NCBI GenBank assembly: GCA_011634665.1
Contig: WAEK01000051.1
Location: forward strand, 1 to 28,779
Length of the DNA: 28,779 nt
Direction: 5' to 3'
Source: Mortierella sp. BCC40632
Taxonomy: Eukaryota > Mortierellomycota > Mortierellomycetes > Mortierellales > Mortierellaceae
The notes beneath the pieces are model-generated. The model ran no database searches. It was not told the origin of the DNA and worked only from the letters and a program-made list of their open reading frames with translations. The position numbers were made by a program, and so were the translations under genes. Shown here piece after piece: positions 1 through 10,188 of this stretch (within the stretch, counting starts at the first letter, position 1; each line of letters opens with the position of its first letter).

Positions 1-2
1 TT

Positions 3-168
3 TGTACCCACTTCTAACAAAAGAAGTGGCGGGGAAAGATGATCTTTATTGGTGGTAGGTGAAGGACTGTTATACATGTGAGTGAGGTGGACCTTTTAAG
101 TTATAGGGGTGGGGAGTGGACATGACCTCAAGGTTAAGGGGTGGGTGCTGATGGTCGATACTGTGACA
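3..168 (-). repeat. 3' LTR of element A
   Basis: Direct repeat of 5162-5321. Read on the minus strand it starts TGTCACAG. The other edge is blurred because the two copies differ there, so the first bases are provisional. It holds a TATA-like site (TATAAC on the minus strand, near 67-75) followed by AATAAA on the minus strand at 45-50. Flanking it inside the element is a polypurine tract. Confidence 0.8.
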
Positions 169-179
169 CCTTCCCCATT
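169..179 (-). other. Polypurine tract of element A
   Basis: On the minus strand this reads AATGGGGAAGG and abuts the TGTCACAG start of the 3' LTR. This is the expected place for the plus-strand DNA primer of an LTR retrotransposon, and it supports the LTR boundary at 168. Confidence 0.6.
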
Positions 180-410
180 AGAAGTGAAGCAGGTCGTGAT
201 CTGCCAGTACTGTCTAAAAATTGTCTTCAATGTGAAAAATTTTGAGGGAGCTTCCCAGGTGGCATCTGAAGCAGCTTTATCGTACCCGAAACCCATTTTG
301 ACAAAAGATAACTTGTCTTTCGTTTTGGGTGTCGTCCTGTGCGCTAAAAGATAGCCTCTACTTCATGTTCCTCATTACCCTCAATGATATCGGGTTCTGG
401 AGGAGGTGAA
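172..410 (-). pseudogene. Element A chromodomain remnant
   Basis: Minus-strand translation in broken frames gives an acidic lead-in (EPDIIEGNEEHEVEAIF), a KW-type strand, then ATWEAPSKFFTLKTIF. This matches the pattern of a chromodomain at the C-terminus of a chromovirus integrase: acidic start, a V/I-x-W strand, then a W-E-P-like motif before a C-terminal helix. At least two frame changes interrupt it. In functional chromoviruses this module guides integration to modified chromatin. Here it is a relic. Confidence 0.6.
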
Positions 411-449
411 GTCCGACGGCCGCTTTGACTCTGGAGATGGAACAAACGG

Positions 450-1735
450 TTTTAAAACGGTCGACATGAAAATACGTCATGTATTTTCAATGTAGGGGTA
501 GCTCGACCTTGAAAGGGAACCGGGGCTTCGTTGTTCGAGTGTGAACGGGCAAAAGTATCGAGCCTGTAGTGATGCAGCTGGTCGGCTAGAGTCATACACC
601 CGGTTGTGATGTTTTCCGTACTGAGCAAGACTTGGTCTCCCACTTTGAATGAGTGTGGCCTCCGGTGAGCATCAGCATTCTTGATTTGCTGATTCTGAGC
701 CGAGAGAGCTGTCTTGTCTTGTGCCAGAATAATGGGGTCTTCTGCAAGGCAACAAATTTGTCCATGTCTGTGGGACAAGCTTCTTCAGGGGCCGAGGGAG
801 GGAAAAGGAACCCGTGGATGGAATCCATGATTGAAAAAAATGGGGGAACTCCTGTGGATGAATTGACGGCATTGTTGTATGCGGAATTCTGCAGGGAGGT
901 ATAGGTCCCAAGTCATCCTGTTTGTGGTTCACTAGACTCGAAAAAGAACGACTTAAGAGTTTGAATGGCTCGTTCGGATTGACCATCTGTCTGCGGATGA
1001 AATGCTGAGGACATGGCAAGCTTCGTTCTAGTCGCTCGTGGAGGCGCTTCCAGAAGGAACTAGTGAACTTGCTATCGGTCGGAGAACAATCGTGGAGGAG
1101 CAACCCATGGAGGGCGAACATTTGCAAAGAAACAATTGGCAACGTCCTTTGCTGAATCTGTAGTCCGACTAGGAGCAAAATGGACCTGTTTCGACAATTT
1201 GTCTACGAAGCAACAGTGATTACATCGAATTTGCGTGCTGTTTGTGTGCCAGATTTTACCACAAAATCCATTGATACTGTGTCCCAACGTTGTTCTGGAA
1301 TGGCTAAAGGTTGAAGAAGTCCAGCTGGAAGGCGGCGGACTGCTTTGTTACGTTGGCGGCTCGAGCAGGATTCGACATACCGTCGGACATCATTTGACAT
1401 CTTGGGCCAATAAGGCAAAACCCGCCGTAAGGTGGCGTATGTCTTAATCAAAACCGAAGTGGCCTGATATTGCAGCATCATGAACCTCGTGGAGTAGGAT
1501 TAAACGGGGGGGTGGACGACTTCGGGACACCAAGTAATAGGTCACCCTTGCGCTCGACATACAATGAGACCGTCCTGCAAAAAGTAGTGTGGTGGTGGTT
1601 GGCCTTGAAGACACTCTCATAGACAGGAGCAAGACCAGGGTCATCAGCATACCCCTCTATAACGTGCTGTCTCCAACTTGTATCCGTCTGAAGGCTGAAA
1701 AGGTTGATGGACATAAGGGACAGGATCTGGTTCAA
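450..1735 (-). pseudogene. Element A integrase remnant
   Basis: Overlapping minus-strand fragments carry integrase signatures in order. The zinc-binding region includes VESCSSRQRNKAVRR, a decayed form of the C-x2-C half. A catalytic-core start resembles VSMDFVVKSGTQ, then DKLSKQVHFAPSRTTD. A downstream basic region ends in LKIHDVF, which matches element B. Frame changes every 100-300 bp and lost residues rule out function. Homology to the much better preserved integrase of B at 8554-9396 is clear over most of the length. Confidence 0.75.
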
Positions 1736-1741
1736 GTTTTA

Positions 1742-3000
1742 TCAGGTTCGCGGTGGTCGGACGACGAGAAAGGGAGCATCTGGTACGATGTTCTCAATTC
1801 CCCGCTTGAACTTGAACTCGAAATCATACTCTTGGAGGAGTTCCATCCATCTCGCCTGGCGCCTTGTCGGTTTGGGCTGGGTTGGAAAGTGTCTCAGCGT
1901 ATCGTGATCGGTATATACAATAAAGTGTGAACGTCTAAATAAAAGCGCCATGTTTTGAGGGCGTGGACAACAGCCAGGAGTTCCTGTTCATGGGTAGGGT
2001 AGTTCCGTTCAGCTGGGTTTTGTTTTGCGGGATGCAAATGCGACAGGTCTGGATGATCCGTCGGCGTCTGTTTGGAAAAAAAAACAGCACCTATGGCAAA
2101 TCCAGAGGCATCAGTCTCCACTGTGGACGGCAGATCGGGGTCAAAGATTCGTAGGACTGGAGCGGAGCTGATTGCGAATTTGAGGCTAAAAGGAATGCTT
2201 GTTCGCTGTTTTCATCCATACGAACTGATGGTTTCGCCAAGGAGGGAGGTGAGGGTGCGATGTCGGCAAAAATTCTTGATATATTGGTGATAAAATTGGG
2301 CAAGACCAAAAAATTGCTGAACGTCGCGTTGTTTCTCCGGTCGTGGCCATTCACGAATCGCTTTAACAAGCCCAGCATTGGTGTGAACGCCATCTTTGGT
2401 TATTACATGGCCGGCTTTCCGTTTTTTCTTTCATGAAAAACACTTGCTCAGCTTGGCGTACAGTCCATGTTTTCGGAGGAGGGGCAAACACTTCGGAATA
2501 TGGCGGAATGCTCGGTCTTGGTTTTGAATAAATCAAAGATATCGTCGAGGTGGACGACAACCCACTTGTCCAAGAACAGGATCGGGAAGTACTTTCCGGC
2601 ATCATATTGGAAAAAAAGCCGGTGCATTTGTGAGGCCAAATGGAACCCATTAAACTCAAAATGACCGTATCTGCAGCGAAAAGCGGTCTTGTGCGTGTGT
2701 GGTCCATAAATGCGCTGTTGGTGGTAACCAGAAATGAGGTCGGCTTGGTAAAAGTAGCGAGCGCCACGGAATCTGTCAATAAGCTCGTCTATTCTGGGCG
2801 GCGGGTGGCGATTCTTCCTTGTGATGATACTGTTGAGCGCGATAATCGACGCATTCGGGAGTGCCATCAGCCTTTCTTGACGAATAAAACAGGGGCACCA
2901 TATGGAGCGTGCTTGGTTTGATGAACTTTTGGAAGTAGGTCGTCCAGTTGTTTCTTTAGCTCGATCAGGAAAGTTCCAGCAACTGTCAAAATCCCAGCCA
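1742..3000 (-). pseudogene. Element A reverse transcriptase-RNase H remnant
   Basis: Minus strand. The RT fingers include [12 protein letters not shown] near 2880-2920. The palm carries SGYHQQRIYGPHTHKTAFRC and a degraded catalytic box, VVHLDDIF, in place of the usual YLDD. The thumb/connection region lies near 2100-2390. RNase H pieces include METDASGFAIGAVFFSK, HEQELLAVVHALKTWRFYL and YTDHDTLRHFPTQPKPTRRQ, closely matching element B. Stops and frameshifts separate all of these, so this is a relic of Pol. Confidence 0.8.
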
Positions 3001-3145
3001 ACGAGGGGGGAGTCTGCCGCTGGGTGATATCAGTGGATATCAGGGGGAAAAAGGGCGATGAAAAGGAGTGGAGAAAGTGGAGGGGAGGGTGGAAAAAGTG
3101 ATTTGTTTGATCTGTGCTATCCTCATCGAAATTTCCGAATAGGGG

Positions 3146-3720
3146 CTAAAATAGAGCTAAATCTCCTTCAAATGTCTGTTGCCTCAGTGAAAAATGTACG
3201 TGAGTGAAAAGTCCCCGGGGTGCGAGATGAATGAATGACGATTTGAAACCAGGTGCATTCCCAATCGATGGTGAGCCGTTGTGTTGGAACCATAGGGTGT
3301 TTGTCCACCAGTTGATGAGTGGGTTGATCTCAACAAGCCAAAAACTTGCCAAAACAAAAGGTCATATTTTGGAAGGGCTAAACAATAAGGGGTAAGAAGT
3401 GATTGGGTATTGGTGTGTCGTTGCAGGGGAATGTTGAATTTGAGTGCTGCAAATTGGGGAGCCATTTGGGGAGGATGATAGGGACCAAAGGGAGATGCAA
3501 AGTGTAGGGATTGAATGTTTTTTTGATGAAAGACTCGCTGACCATTGCCTTGGGCTCCGCCGTCGAGGACCCACCGCTGGATGGCCCGTCAACATTGCAA
3601 ATAAATGTAAAGTGTCGACTTTGCCTTCTCCACTGTGAAAGTAGAGACTCCAATGCCTTTTACGTAGGCGGCGAAATCTTTTTTGGAATAGAACTGGTAG
3701 AAACGGGGTTCGGGGGTGAG
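3146..3720 (-). pseudogene. Element A retropepsin-like protease remnant
   Basis: The minus strand carries a disrupted protease. The active-site neighbourhood survives as DGPSSGGSSTAEPKA followed by SFIKKTFNPYTLHLPLVPIILP. This aligns to the DGGAEGNVIS...KKHSIPTTSIDPIPIVLP segment of element B. The C-terminal part (INPLINWWTNTLWFQHNG) aligns to B's INWQTNDLHFRHNG. Multiple frame changes make it non-functional. The call rests largely on the comparison with B. Confidence 0.6.
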
Positions 3721-3916
3721 GATGATGGGGATGAACTGAATACGGGGGTGGGGTGTTATCGTCAATCCTGTCTCAGGTTGAAGTAGGCAGGGGAGAGTAT
3801 AGTCATAGGCGGTGGGGTGAGAGGTAAAAATGATTGTGGGAGGCGAACATGATGATGGAGAAGTATGTATTTTATCTGAAAATAGCGATCGGTTTATTGG
3901 AAGTGACAGAAAGCTT

Positions 3917-4995
3917 TCAGAGAAATAATATTTCTCCCATGGTCCAAAATCGGAGGAGGGGTAGCAGCTTAACAAGAGTCTGGACCTTTTCTGGTGCTGT
4001 TGGCTTTTCCCGACTGAGGTGGGGGAGGGAGTGGCTGTTTGCTGCGCCTGGGGGGAGGAGTGGTTTCAATGTTGTTGAATTGTCGGGGAGGGTTTCGCAG
4101 AAGGGGGAAAGGTGCGGCATTTGTCCGCCATGTGGCCCTATTTTGCGACATTTGAAGCATCCCTGTTCGCCAAAGGTATTCGCGTTCCTCGTTGGTGAGC
4201 TTAGCTGGGCGAGGACGCTGCCTCGGTTATTCGAAAGGTTTGACAAATAATTGACTTGGGCAGAAGATTATTGATCATCATCTGCATAGAGTCAATGTCC
4301 ATGGCGTTAGGGTCCTTGACAGGGGGGTGGTCTTGGAGGTAAGGCCCTCAGGGAAAAGGATGGCATGCGTTTGTAGCCTGTTGGATGGCCCATCAAAAGA
4401 TTTGAGGCTCACGAAGGCGAACCTCTTTGCTAGTATCATAGTGTAGGCCTTTCATGTACCAGTGTAAAAGGCAGTTTCGTCGTCGAGTGTAGGGACGCGT
4501 CGTCTCAAGCGGCGGAACTCGTGAGTGTGAAGCAGCAATGGTTCGTTTGCCTTGTTTCAGACCTTCGAGGGCCTCACGAGCGGCGGTCTTTGCATTGGGA
4601 GGGGTGTGGAAATCAAAAATGCCTCTCGAAATTTTATCCATGGGCAGGTGATGTTGAGACCGCATGTTCTCCACCAGGATTTAGCGTCTCCAGTAAGGTT
4701 TAAGGCTGTATACTGCACCCAGTCGCATTCGTTGAGCTTGACGACCTGGTAATACTCCTCCTGGTTGTCGATGAAGTTGTTGCAGGCGTCCGCGTCGATG
4801 TCCCCAAGTAGGGGCGGGGGTTTTGAGTTTGAGGATTTTATGCAAGGTACGCGCAACGTCGCGGTGAAGCAGCCTCAATTTCAAGCTGGGATGGGGCAGG
4901 GGGGATCAGGGGGGGTGGTGATGGACGAAACGAAGCTGATCCTGTTTCTTTCCTCCTCTGGGAGGAAGGCGGCAATGCTGAGGATTTCGTGCTAA
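3917..4995 (-). pseudogene. Element A Gag remnant
   Basis: Minus strand. A 100-residue open segment (4557-4856) contains YTALNLTGDAKSWWR and WIKFREAFL, the typical core of a retrotransposon Gag capsid domain. A second frame continues the capsid downstream (4393-4674). Near 4150-4180 a CCHC-knuckle remnant (CFKCRK followed by a histidine) is split between frames. At least two frameshifts are present. Gag would form the virus-like particle and bind RNA. This copy cannot do so as written. Confidence 0.7.
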
Positions 4996-5161
4996 GACCG
5001 GCTGTTGGAAATAGAAGACTAAGGGGAGCAGGAGAGGGGGAAGGGTTCAGGGAAGAAGTAAAAAAAAGGGAGAAGAGTGAAAGGTCAAGTGAATAAAATC
5101 AACCAAGGGGGGTGGAGGGAAAGATAATAGTCAGGGTAGAAAGGCAGTGAATCAAAATGCT
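4996..5161 (-). other. Element A untranslated leader
   Basis: This stretch lies between the 5' LTR and the Gag remnant of element A and has no convincing ORF. On the plus strand it is G/A rich with runs of A and G. I could not recognise a tRNA primer-binding site next to the LTR: no TGG follows the boundary on the minus strand. Confidence 0.4.
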
Positions 5162-5321
5162 TGCTAACATCTAACAAAAAAAGGAAAAGATGATCTTTAT
5201 TGGTGGTAGGTGAAGGGACTATTTATACATGTAGTGAGGTGGACCTTTTAAGGTTAGGGGTGGGAGTGGACATGACCTCAAAGGTTAAAAGGGGTGGGTG
5301 CTGATGGTCGATACTGTGACA
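5162..5321 (-). repeat. 5' LTR of element A
   Basis: Direct repeat of 3-168. Read on the minus strand it starts TGTCACAGTATCGACC. A TATA box (TATAAATAG on the minus strand, around 5222-5227) is followed about 21 bases on by AATAAA (plus-strand TTTATT at 5196-5201). So promoter and polyadenylation signal are nearly adjacent, as in the other LTRs here. Indels and substitutions relative to the 3' LTR show age. Confidence 0.8.
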
Positions 5322-5539
5322 CCACTCCACCTCACTACCCACTCCTCTATTGAAACTCCCCTATTATGTAAGAAAAGACCCTGACCTACCCCAACCCCTG
5401 ACCACATGTTTTCGGACCCTCAATCTGACTTTGTCAGTGAAGAACAAACTCGTGTGCGACGGTGGACCTGGACCCACTTGCTCCCTCGTCTTTAGACTCT
5501 CCCTCCAAGGATACAAAAGAAATCAAAAAAAGCCGAAAA

Positions 5540-6002
5540 AGATTAAGCTTTGTTCTTTGTCTCTCAAGGACGCAGAACGGACTCTGCTGACATTCATTGG
5601 CTCTGTGAATGGTCACCCAGCAAAAAATATTGATCGACGGTGGTGCTGAAGGTAATGTCATCAGCTACTCTTTCAGAAAGAAACACTCCATTCCCACCAC
5701 CTCAATCGACCCTATCCCTATTGTCCTCCCAAACGGCTCTGCATCATTCGCGGCTCTGCATCATTCGCGGCGAATGCATGCACTATTCAACAACGAGACA
5801 AACAAGTATGATGACTTCATCGATGCAATCGAATACAAGTTATCAAAAGTACGACTTAATCCTCGGAAAAACCTTGGCTCACACGGATCAACCCCCCGTA
5901 TCAACTGGCAGACAAACGACTTACACTTCCGACACAATGGCAATAAAGGTATTCTGGTGCTGTTCGGGTCAGACGCCCATCACTTACCCGTACCACCGAT
6001 GA
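5540..6002 (+). pseudogene. Element B retropepsin-like protease
   Basis: The lead-in LLTFIGSVNGHPAK and the active site ILIDGGAEGNVIS lie in different frames, split near the A-run at 5621-5626. The active triad reads D-G-G instead of the usual D-S-G or D-T-G. The C-terminal part holds YDLILGKTL and INWQTNDLHFRHNG, the position of the conserved I-L-G strand of Gypsy proteases. A short direct duplication of 'ctctgcatcattcgcgg' at about 5739-5770 adds length. Retropepsins cleave the Gag-Pol polyprotein. This copy is frameshifted. Confidence 0.65.
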
Positions 6003-6119
6003 ATTTGTCTTGAGCCCCATCAACTTCCACTCCATGATGACCCAACCAGGAAGTGAGGTATTTATGGCACTGGTCAACCTCGCTCCCAATGAGGCAGAAA
6101 AAAGAGACACCTCCTGAAG

Positions 6120-6977
6120 TGACCCCGATCCTGGAAGAGTACTCCGACGTGTTTCCCAAAACACTTCCTGATGGCCTCCCACCGGACAGAGGCGACGAAA
6201 TGCACATCGAGACGACCCAACAGCCGACCCCCTGTTCGACCTGTTATTCGTCTTTCAATTGCCGAACTGGATGAGCTTCGTAAGCAACTTGATGAGCTAT
6301 TGAAAAAGGATTCATCAAGCCAAAGTACTTCTCCATATGGTGCCCCTGTCCTTTTTGTGAAGAAGAAAGAGGGTACATTGCGTATGTGTGTCGACTACCG
6401 GGGATTGAACCGTATCACAAAAAAAAAACAGGCACCCTCTTCCACGCATCGATGAGCTCATTGATAGGATCGAGACTCCAAGTACTTTACCAAGCTGGAT
6501 CTAATGTCTGGCTATCACCAACAGCGCATCTATGGCCCTCATACGCACAAGACGGCTTTCCGATGCAATATGGCCACTTTTGAATTTAATGTTATTCCTT
6601 TTGGATTGACCAACGCCCCTGCTGCTTTCTCGGCAATGATGCGAAAGGCTATGGACCCACTTCTCGACAAATGCATTGTTATTTATCTTGACGACATTCT
6701 AATATTCTCCAAGACAAAAAAAGACCACCTAGAACACATCCGAAAAGTCCTTGAATTACTCCGCAAGAATAGACTTTATGCAAAGCTCAGCAAATGTTCA
6801 TTCCTTCAAGAAGAGACCGAGTTCCTCGGCCATATCATCTCCAAGGACGGTATCAAGCCCAACGGTGGTTTGATTAAGGCTATCCAGGAATGGCCTACCC
6901 TGAGAAGCAAGAAAAGACGTACAACAGTTCATTGGTCTTGCTCAGTTTTATCAGCAATACATCAAAGGGTTTGCTGA
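6120..6977 (+). pseudogene. Element B reverse transcriptase
   Basis: Fingers: [26 protein letters not shown]. Palm: SGYHQQRIYGPHTHKTAFRC, then FGLTNAPAAFSAMM, then the catalytic box IVIYLDDILIFSKTK with both aspartates. Thumb: LGHIISKDGIKPN. Motif A upstream is out of frame, because a 10-A run at 6419-6428 and a second break near 6480 shift the reading. A further shift follows about 6910. All key RT motifs are present in the DNA, so the copy is frameshifted but not heavily mutated. Its product would copy element RNA to cDNA in the virus-like particle. Confidence 0.85.
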
Positions 6978-7490
6978 CATTGCTCTACCACTAACAGCAC
7001 TACTCGGAGAAGGAAAACCGTTCAAGTGGGGAGATGAGGAGAACAAGGCTTTCCTCTCGCTCAAAGACGTCATGACTAAAGCACCAGTTCTCATTATTTA
7101 CGACCCTGATCGCGCAACCATTGTGGAAACTGACGCTTCTGGATTCGCCGTGGCAGCCGTATTACTCCAAAAGGACGATTCAGGACAATGGAGACCAGTT
7201 GCCTTCACCTCAAAAGAAAATGAACTCTGCCGAACGCAATTATCCAACACATGAACAGGAGCTATTGGCCGTTGTCCATGCACTTAGAACTTGGCGCTAT
7301 TATTTGGATGGAAAGAAGTTCACTGTCAACACCGATCACGCCACTCTCCGCCACTTTCCAACCCAGCCCAAACTCACCAAAAGACAGGCCCGATGGATGG
7401 AGCTATTACAAAGAGTATGATTTCCAATTCCGCTATAAGCGTGGAGCCGACAACATTGTTCCTGATGCTCTATCACGACGCCCCGATCTA
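6978..7490 (+). pseudogene. Element B RNase H domain
   Basis: Follows RT directly. It contains FKWGDEENKAFLSLKDVM, then the catalytic segments ETDASGFAVAAVLL (first Asp), HEQELLAVVHALRTWRYYL (Glu), TVNTDHATLRHF (Asp) and NIVPDALSRRPD at the C-terminus. These are the four landmarks of Gypsy RNase H. The frame shifts near 7215 and near 7410. RNase H removes the RNA strand during cDNA synthesis. About 60 bp downstream the element is interrupted by X1. Confidence 0.8.
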
Positions 7491-7555
7491 AAAATGACCC
7501 GCCCTGTACAATTAATTCAGTGGAGGTCTCGCTTGACCCAGGTATTAGGCAGCGC

Positions 7556-8454
7556 TGTCATGTAGCAACTACGATATCGGAAGATAGTGAAATAAAAGAC
7601 ACCGAGCAAGCTTCCTTGCTCGGGGATGCCCCTTCTTTGTATTTCATCTGCCTGCCGTCTTTGAAGAGTAAGTTACTCCCTCCCTTGTTGAGCGACCCTT
7701 ACCCAACGACAGACATGCGACATCCACCCTAAGTCATATGGACTTTGCGCTGCCGACCGCTCGTTCCATGCCATCGAAGTGCTCCTGGCGACCCGTCTGC
7801 AACGCGACGTTTATCGACCTTCTCCCCTCCTTGGACCATTGCAAGAATACTTCAACGATCGTGGGATCAAGAAGCCAAGACTCGCACGAGGAGGATCAAG
7901 AACATCCGCGTGGCTTCTTGCCATTGCTATCCCATCCTTTCTTTCCCTTTCTTTTTTTTTTTTTTTTTTCTTGATCGAGCTGTTTATTCCTCGTGTGGAC
8001 AGCTACCAGTGCCAACTTGATTGACTCGAACCCATTTGTGCCATCCCCATCCTTTCAGAATAGCATCTTGATCACTTTCTTCGGTCCTGTCCATTGTTGT
8101 TCTTCTGGAAAATTCCTGTGAAAACGAGATATATCGACAAAAAGGTTGGTCTTTGTCTTTGGACTCTGGCACGACACCAACTCTTTTGTCTGAATCTCAT
8201 TTTTGCCTTATTCACACAGTGTAAAATTTGCCTACTTTTGGACTTAGCATAATTTTTCCTCAGCCCGATCGGTTTTCTTCCCACTTTGGTTCTTGTTCTC
8301 CTGAGATTGCTCTAGGACATTGTCATTCCCATTTCTGTACGTATTCTCCCTTCGTCGTTATGAGAGTTGAAAGTAGATTTGTAGAAGATAGACTGACCGT
8401 AGACCCATTTGATCCTATTTCCCCAGCGGCCTGTTTGTGATTTCTACAGGGGCA
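7556..8454 (+). mobile_element. X1: 899-bp TG...CA unit, probable solo LTR
   Basis: Inserted in element B. It starts TGTCATGTAG, ends CTACAGGGGCA and is flanked on both sides by GCGC (7552-7555 and 8455-8458). An inverted copy (X2) occupies 11345-20023 and has the same ends and the same GCGC flanks. Ends of TG/CA, a 4-bp duplication and an early AATAAA (7591-7596) fit a solo LTR. No coding capacity is convincing: the ORFs reading through a T-run near 7950-7970 are shadows. The two ends are also weak inverted repeats (TGTCATGTAG against TGCCCCTGTAG), so a non-autonomous DNA element is an alternative. Confidence 0.7.
7602..7623 (+). other. Hairpin in X1 after AATAAA
   Basis: A perfect 9-bp stem (CCGAGCAAG / CTTGCTCGG) with a 4-base loop CTTC. 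It starts five bases after the AATAAA at 7591-7596. The same hairpin is present in X2 at 19956-19977. Its position suggests a role in LTR RNA 3'-end formation, but that is inference. Confidence 0.6.
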
Positions 8455-8553
8455 GCGCCTGATAGAAGGCTATATGACCGATCCTTGTCTGAAGTCGATC
8501 TATGAAAGCTGCCTCCAGGGAAGTCCACCCCACGCTACCATCTGAAGAAGGAT

Positions 8554-9396
8554 TTGCTTTATGTTTTACGCCGGGGTGACACCTTGCTATGTATTCCTCG
8601 CAAAGCTGACATTCGTCTCGATCTATTACATGATGCCCACGACTCTGCCATAGCAGGACACTTGGGATTCGACAAGACATATGACAAGATAAGAAGGATT
8701 GCCTTCTGGCCCAAGATCGCGAGGGACACCAGGCTTTATGTGCAATCGTGTGAGAGCTGTCAGCGCAATAAGCCTAGCAACCATCGACCAGTAGGACTAC
8801 TCCAACCCTTGACAGTACCCGGACAACGATGGGAAACCGTGACAATGGACTTTGCAGTTAATCTACCCAAGACTCCTCGAGGATATGACGCAATCGCAGT
8901 ATTTGTTGATAAATTGTCGAAGCAAGTCCACTTTGCCCCTTGTAAGACTACGGATACAGCAGCCGACACTGCAAGGATATTTTTCGACAATATATTCAGA
9001 CTACACGGGATGCCTACGACCATTGTCTCAGACCGCGACACCAAGTTCTGCAGTCACTTCTGGCGGGAACTGCACAAGCTCATGAATGTTAAGTTGGCTA
9101 TGTCGACAGCTTTCCACCCCCAGACAGATGGACAGTCGGAGCGAGCAATTGGGACACTCTCATCAATACTACGAGCATTTGTCGATCAAAAAGCAGACCA
9201 ACTGGGACCTCTTTTTTGTCTGCTGCCGAATTTGCATACAACAACTCGGTCAACCCCTACCACTGGATACTCGCCCTTCTTCTTGACCATGGGCTACCAC
9301 CCTAGACTCCCCTCATCTCTTCTCCAACCTACGGAAACCAGTGTACCAAGTGTGGATGACTTTTTGTCAACGCTCAGTCCTCCAGCCTCCAAATAG
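8554..9396 (+). CDS. Element B integrase core, uninterrupted 280-codon ORF
   Basis: The longest intact piece of element B. The zinc-binding HHCC region has HDAHDSAIAGHLG followed by CESCQRNK. The DDE catalytic core has aspartate in TVTMDFAVNL, aspartate in TIVSDRDTKF and glutamate in GQSERAIG, preceded by AFHPQTDG. All catalytic residues are present. Integrase inserts the cDNA into host DNA. The true reading frame probably starts further upstream (LIEGYMTDPCLK at 8459), where a stop near 8545 splits it. After LGPLF (about 9210) the frame drifts. The ORF stops at 9396, before the C-terminal domain. Confidence 0.85.
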   Translation: MLYVLRRGDTLLCIPRKADIRLDLLHDAHDSAIAGHLGFDKTYDKIRRIAFWPKIARDTRLYVQSCESCQRNKPSNHRPVGLLQPLTVPGQRWETVTMDFAVNLPKTPRGYDAIAVFVDKLSKQVHFAPCKTTDTAADTARIFFDNIFRLHGMPTTIVSDRDTKFCSHFWRELHKLMNVKLAMSTAFHPQTDGQSERAIGTLSSILRAFVDQKADQLGPLFCLLPNLHTTTRSTPTTGYSPFFLTMGYHPRLPSSLLQPTETSVPSVDDFLSTLSPPASK

Positions 9397-9690
9397 CCCA
9401 GGGAAAATATCCGTTTGGCACAAAGAGAACCAGGAGTGGAATGCAAATACAAAGCGTGTGGACCATGACTACAAAGTTGGTGATATGATCATGCTGAACG
9501 CAGAGAACATCACCATCCCAGCATACAGCACAAGATCATCGAAAAAGCTGCAACAGCGCTTATTGGACCATTCCCCCTCCTGGAAAAGCACTCACCTGTT
9601 ACTTTCAAGGTTGAACTGCCTCCTGCCATGAAAATCCACGATGTCTTCCATGTGGACAGGTTCGACACTACCACCCTTCACCAGAGGACC
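9397..9690 (+). pseudogene. Element B integrase C-terminal (GPF-type) region
   Basis: Shifted frames continue the integrase: WHKENQEWNANTKRVDHDYKVGD, then GPFPLLEKHSPVTFKVELP and MKIHDVFHVDRF. This is the typical Gypsy C-terminal module with the G-P-F/Y motif before the chromodomain. At least two frameshifts occur between 9370 and 9580. Element C shows the same module intact (LGPFAILEQIGNRSFRLDLP). Confidence 0.7.
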
Positions 9691-9917
9691 TTGGAGCTAG
9701 GACTCCTCCACGACCTGACCCCGAGATAGTCGACGGCGAAGAGGAGTACGAGGTAGAAGAAGTGTTGGAGTACCGAAGGCACAGGAGGCAACACCAATTC
9801 CTAGTTCGCTGGAAGGGATACACTAGAGAAGACGATACCTGGGAACCAGTCAAGAACCTAGAGCATTGCCCCGATCTAGTAGAAAAATTTAAAAAAGATA
9901 ATGGGTTGGATTTTTAA
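9691..9917 (+). CDS. Element B chromodomain and Pol C-terminus
   Basis: Open in one frame to the TAA at 9915-9917. It contains EEEYEVEEVLEYRRHR, then HQFLVRWKGYTREDDTWEP, then NLEHCPDLVEKF. These are the acidic lead, the aromatic-cage strands (F-L-V-R-W-K-G-Y and T-W-E-P) and the C-terminal helix of a chromodomain. In chromoviruses it tethers integrase to histone marks. The stop codon overlaps the polypurine tract, so Pol ends right at the 3' LTR. Confidence 0.8.
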
Positions 9918-9927
9918 AAGGGAAAGG
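9916..9927 (+). other. Polypurine tract of element B
   Basis: AAAAGGGAAAGG immediately before TGTACCAG, overlapping the Pol stop codon. It marks the start of the 3' LTR at 9928. Confidence 0.7.
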
Positions 9928-9939
9928 TGTACCAGTATA

Positions 9940-10188
9940 AAGTGCATCCAAAATTCGATCAATGATTTTTTTAGATGGAATCATTCCGCATTTACTCCTC
10001 AGTTCATGAGTCATTCCTCATGTTGATTCGTAGAGAAGATCTACTTTGCGTACTTATGTGGTTCCGACTACAAAGGTCTACTCCAGGTATTGTAGCCATT
10101 CTCCGATCGAGCAACATAGTCAAAAGTACTAACAAAATTTTACACGGGTTTAGTACAGGGTATTTTGTCTTTGTTCATGGGCTGATAG
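9940..10188 (+). repeat. Left inverted arm of the MITE
   Basis: Starts AAGTGCATCC and ends GGGCTGATAG. It is the reverse complement of 10495-10743 apart from a G/A difference near 10108 and a small difference (TATTTTG against TTTTTAG) near 10161. Confidence 0.85.

Larger units (their letters stand above)
3..5321 (-). mobile_element. Element A: decayed Ty3/Gypsy chromovirus
   Basis: An LTR retrotransposon on the minus strand, bounded by two related ~160 bp direct repeats. Reading from 5321 downward, the order is LTR, Gag, protease, reverse transcriptase, RNase H, integrase, chromodomain, polypurine tract, LTR. This is the Ty3/Gypsy chromovirus order. Frameshifts and stops occur throughout, so no complete protein is encoded. 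Protein remnants match element B next door (shared RT string SGYHQQRIYGPHTHKTAFRC), so A and B belong to one family. The LTRs differ by several indels and substitutions, so the insertion is older than C or D. The left LTR lies at the window edge, so a target-site duplication cannot be tested. Confidence 0.85.

Noticed and set aside
7738..8024. ORFs with a poly-Phe stretch, repeated at 19553-19842
   Set aside because: These read a T-run inside X in three frames; both copies have them only because X is repeated.
8020..8036. GGTTCGAGTC on the minus strand of X, resembling a pol III B box
   Set aside because: No A box at the right distance upstream and the surroundings fit an LTR better than a SINE.
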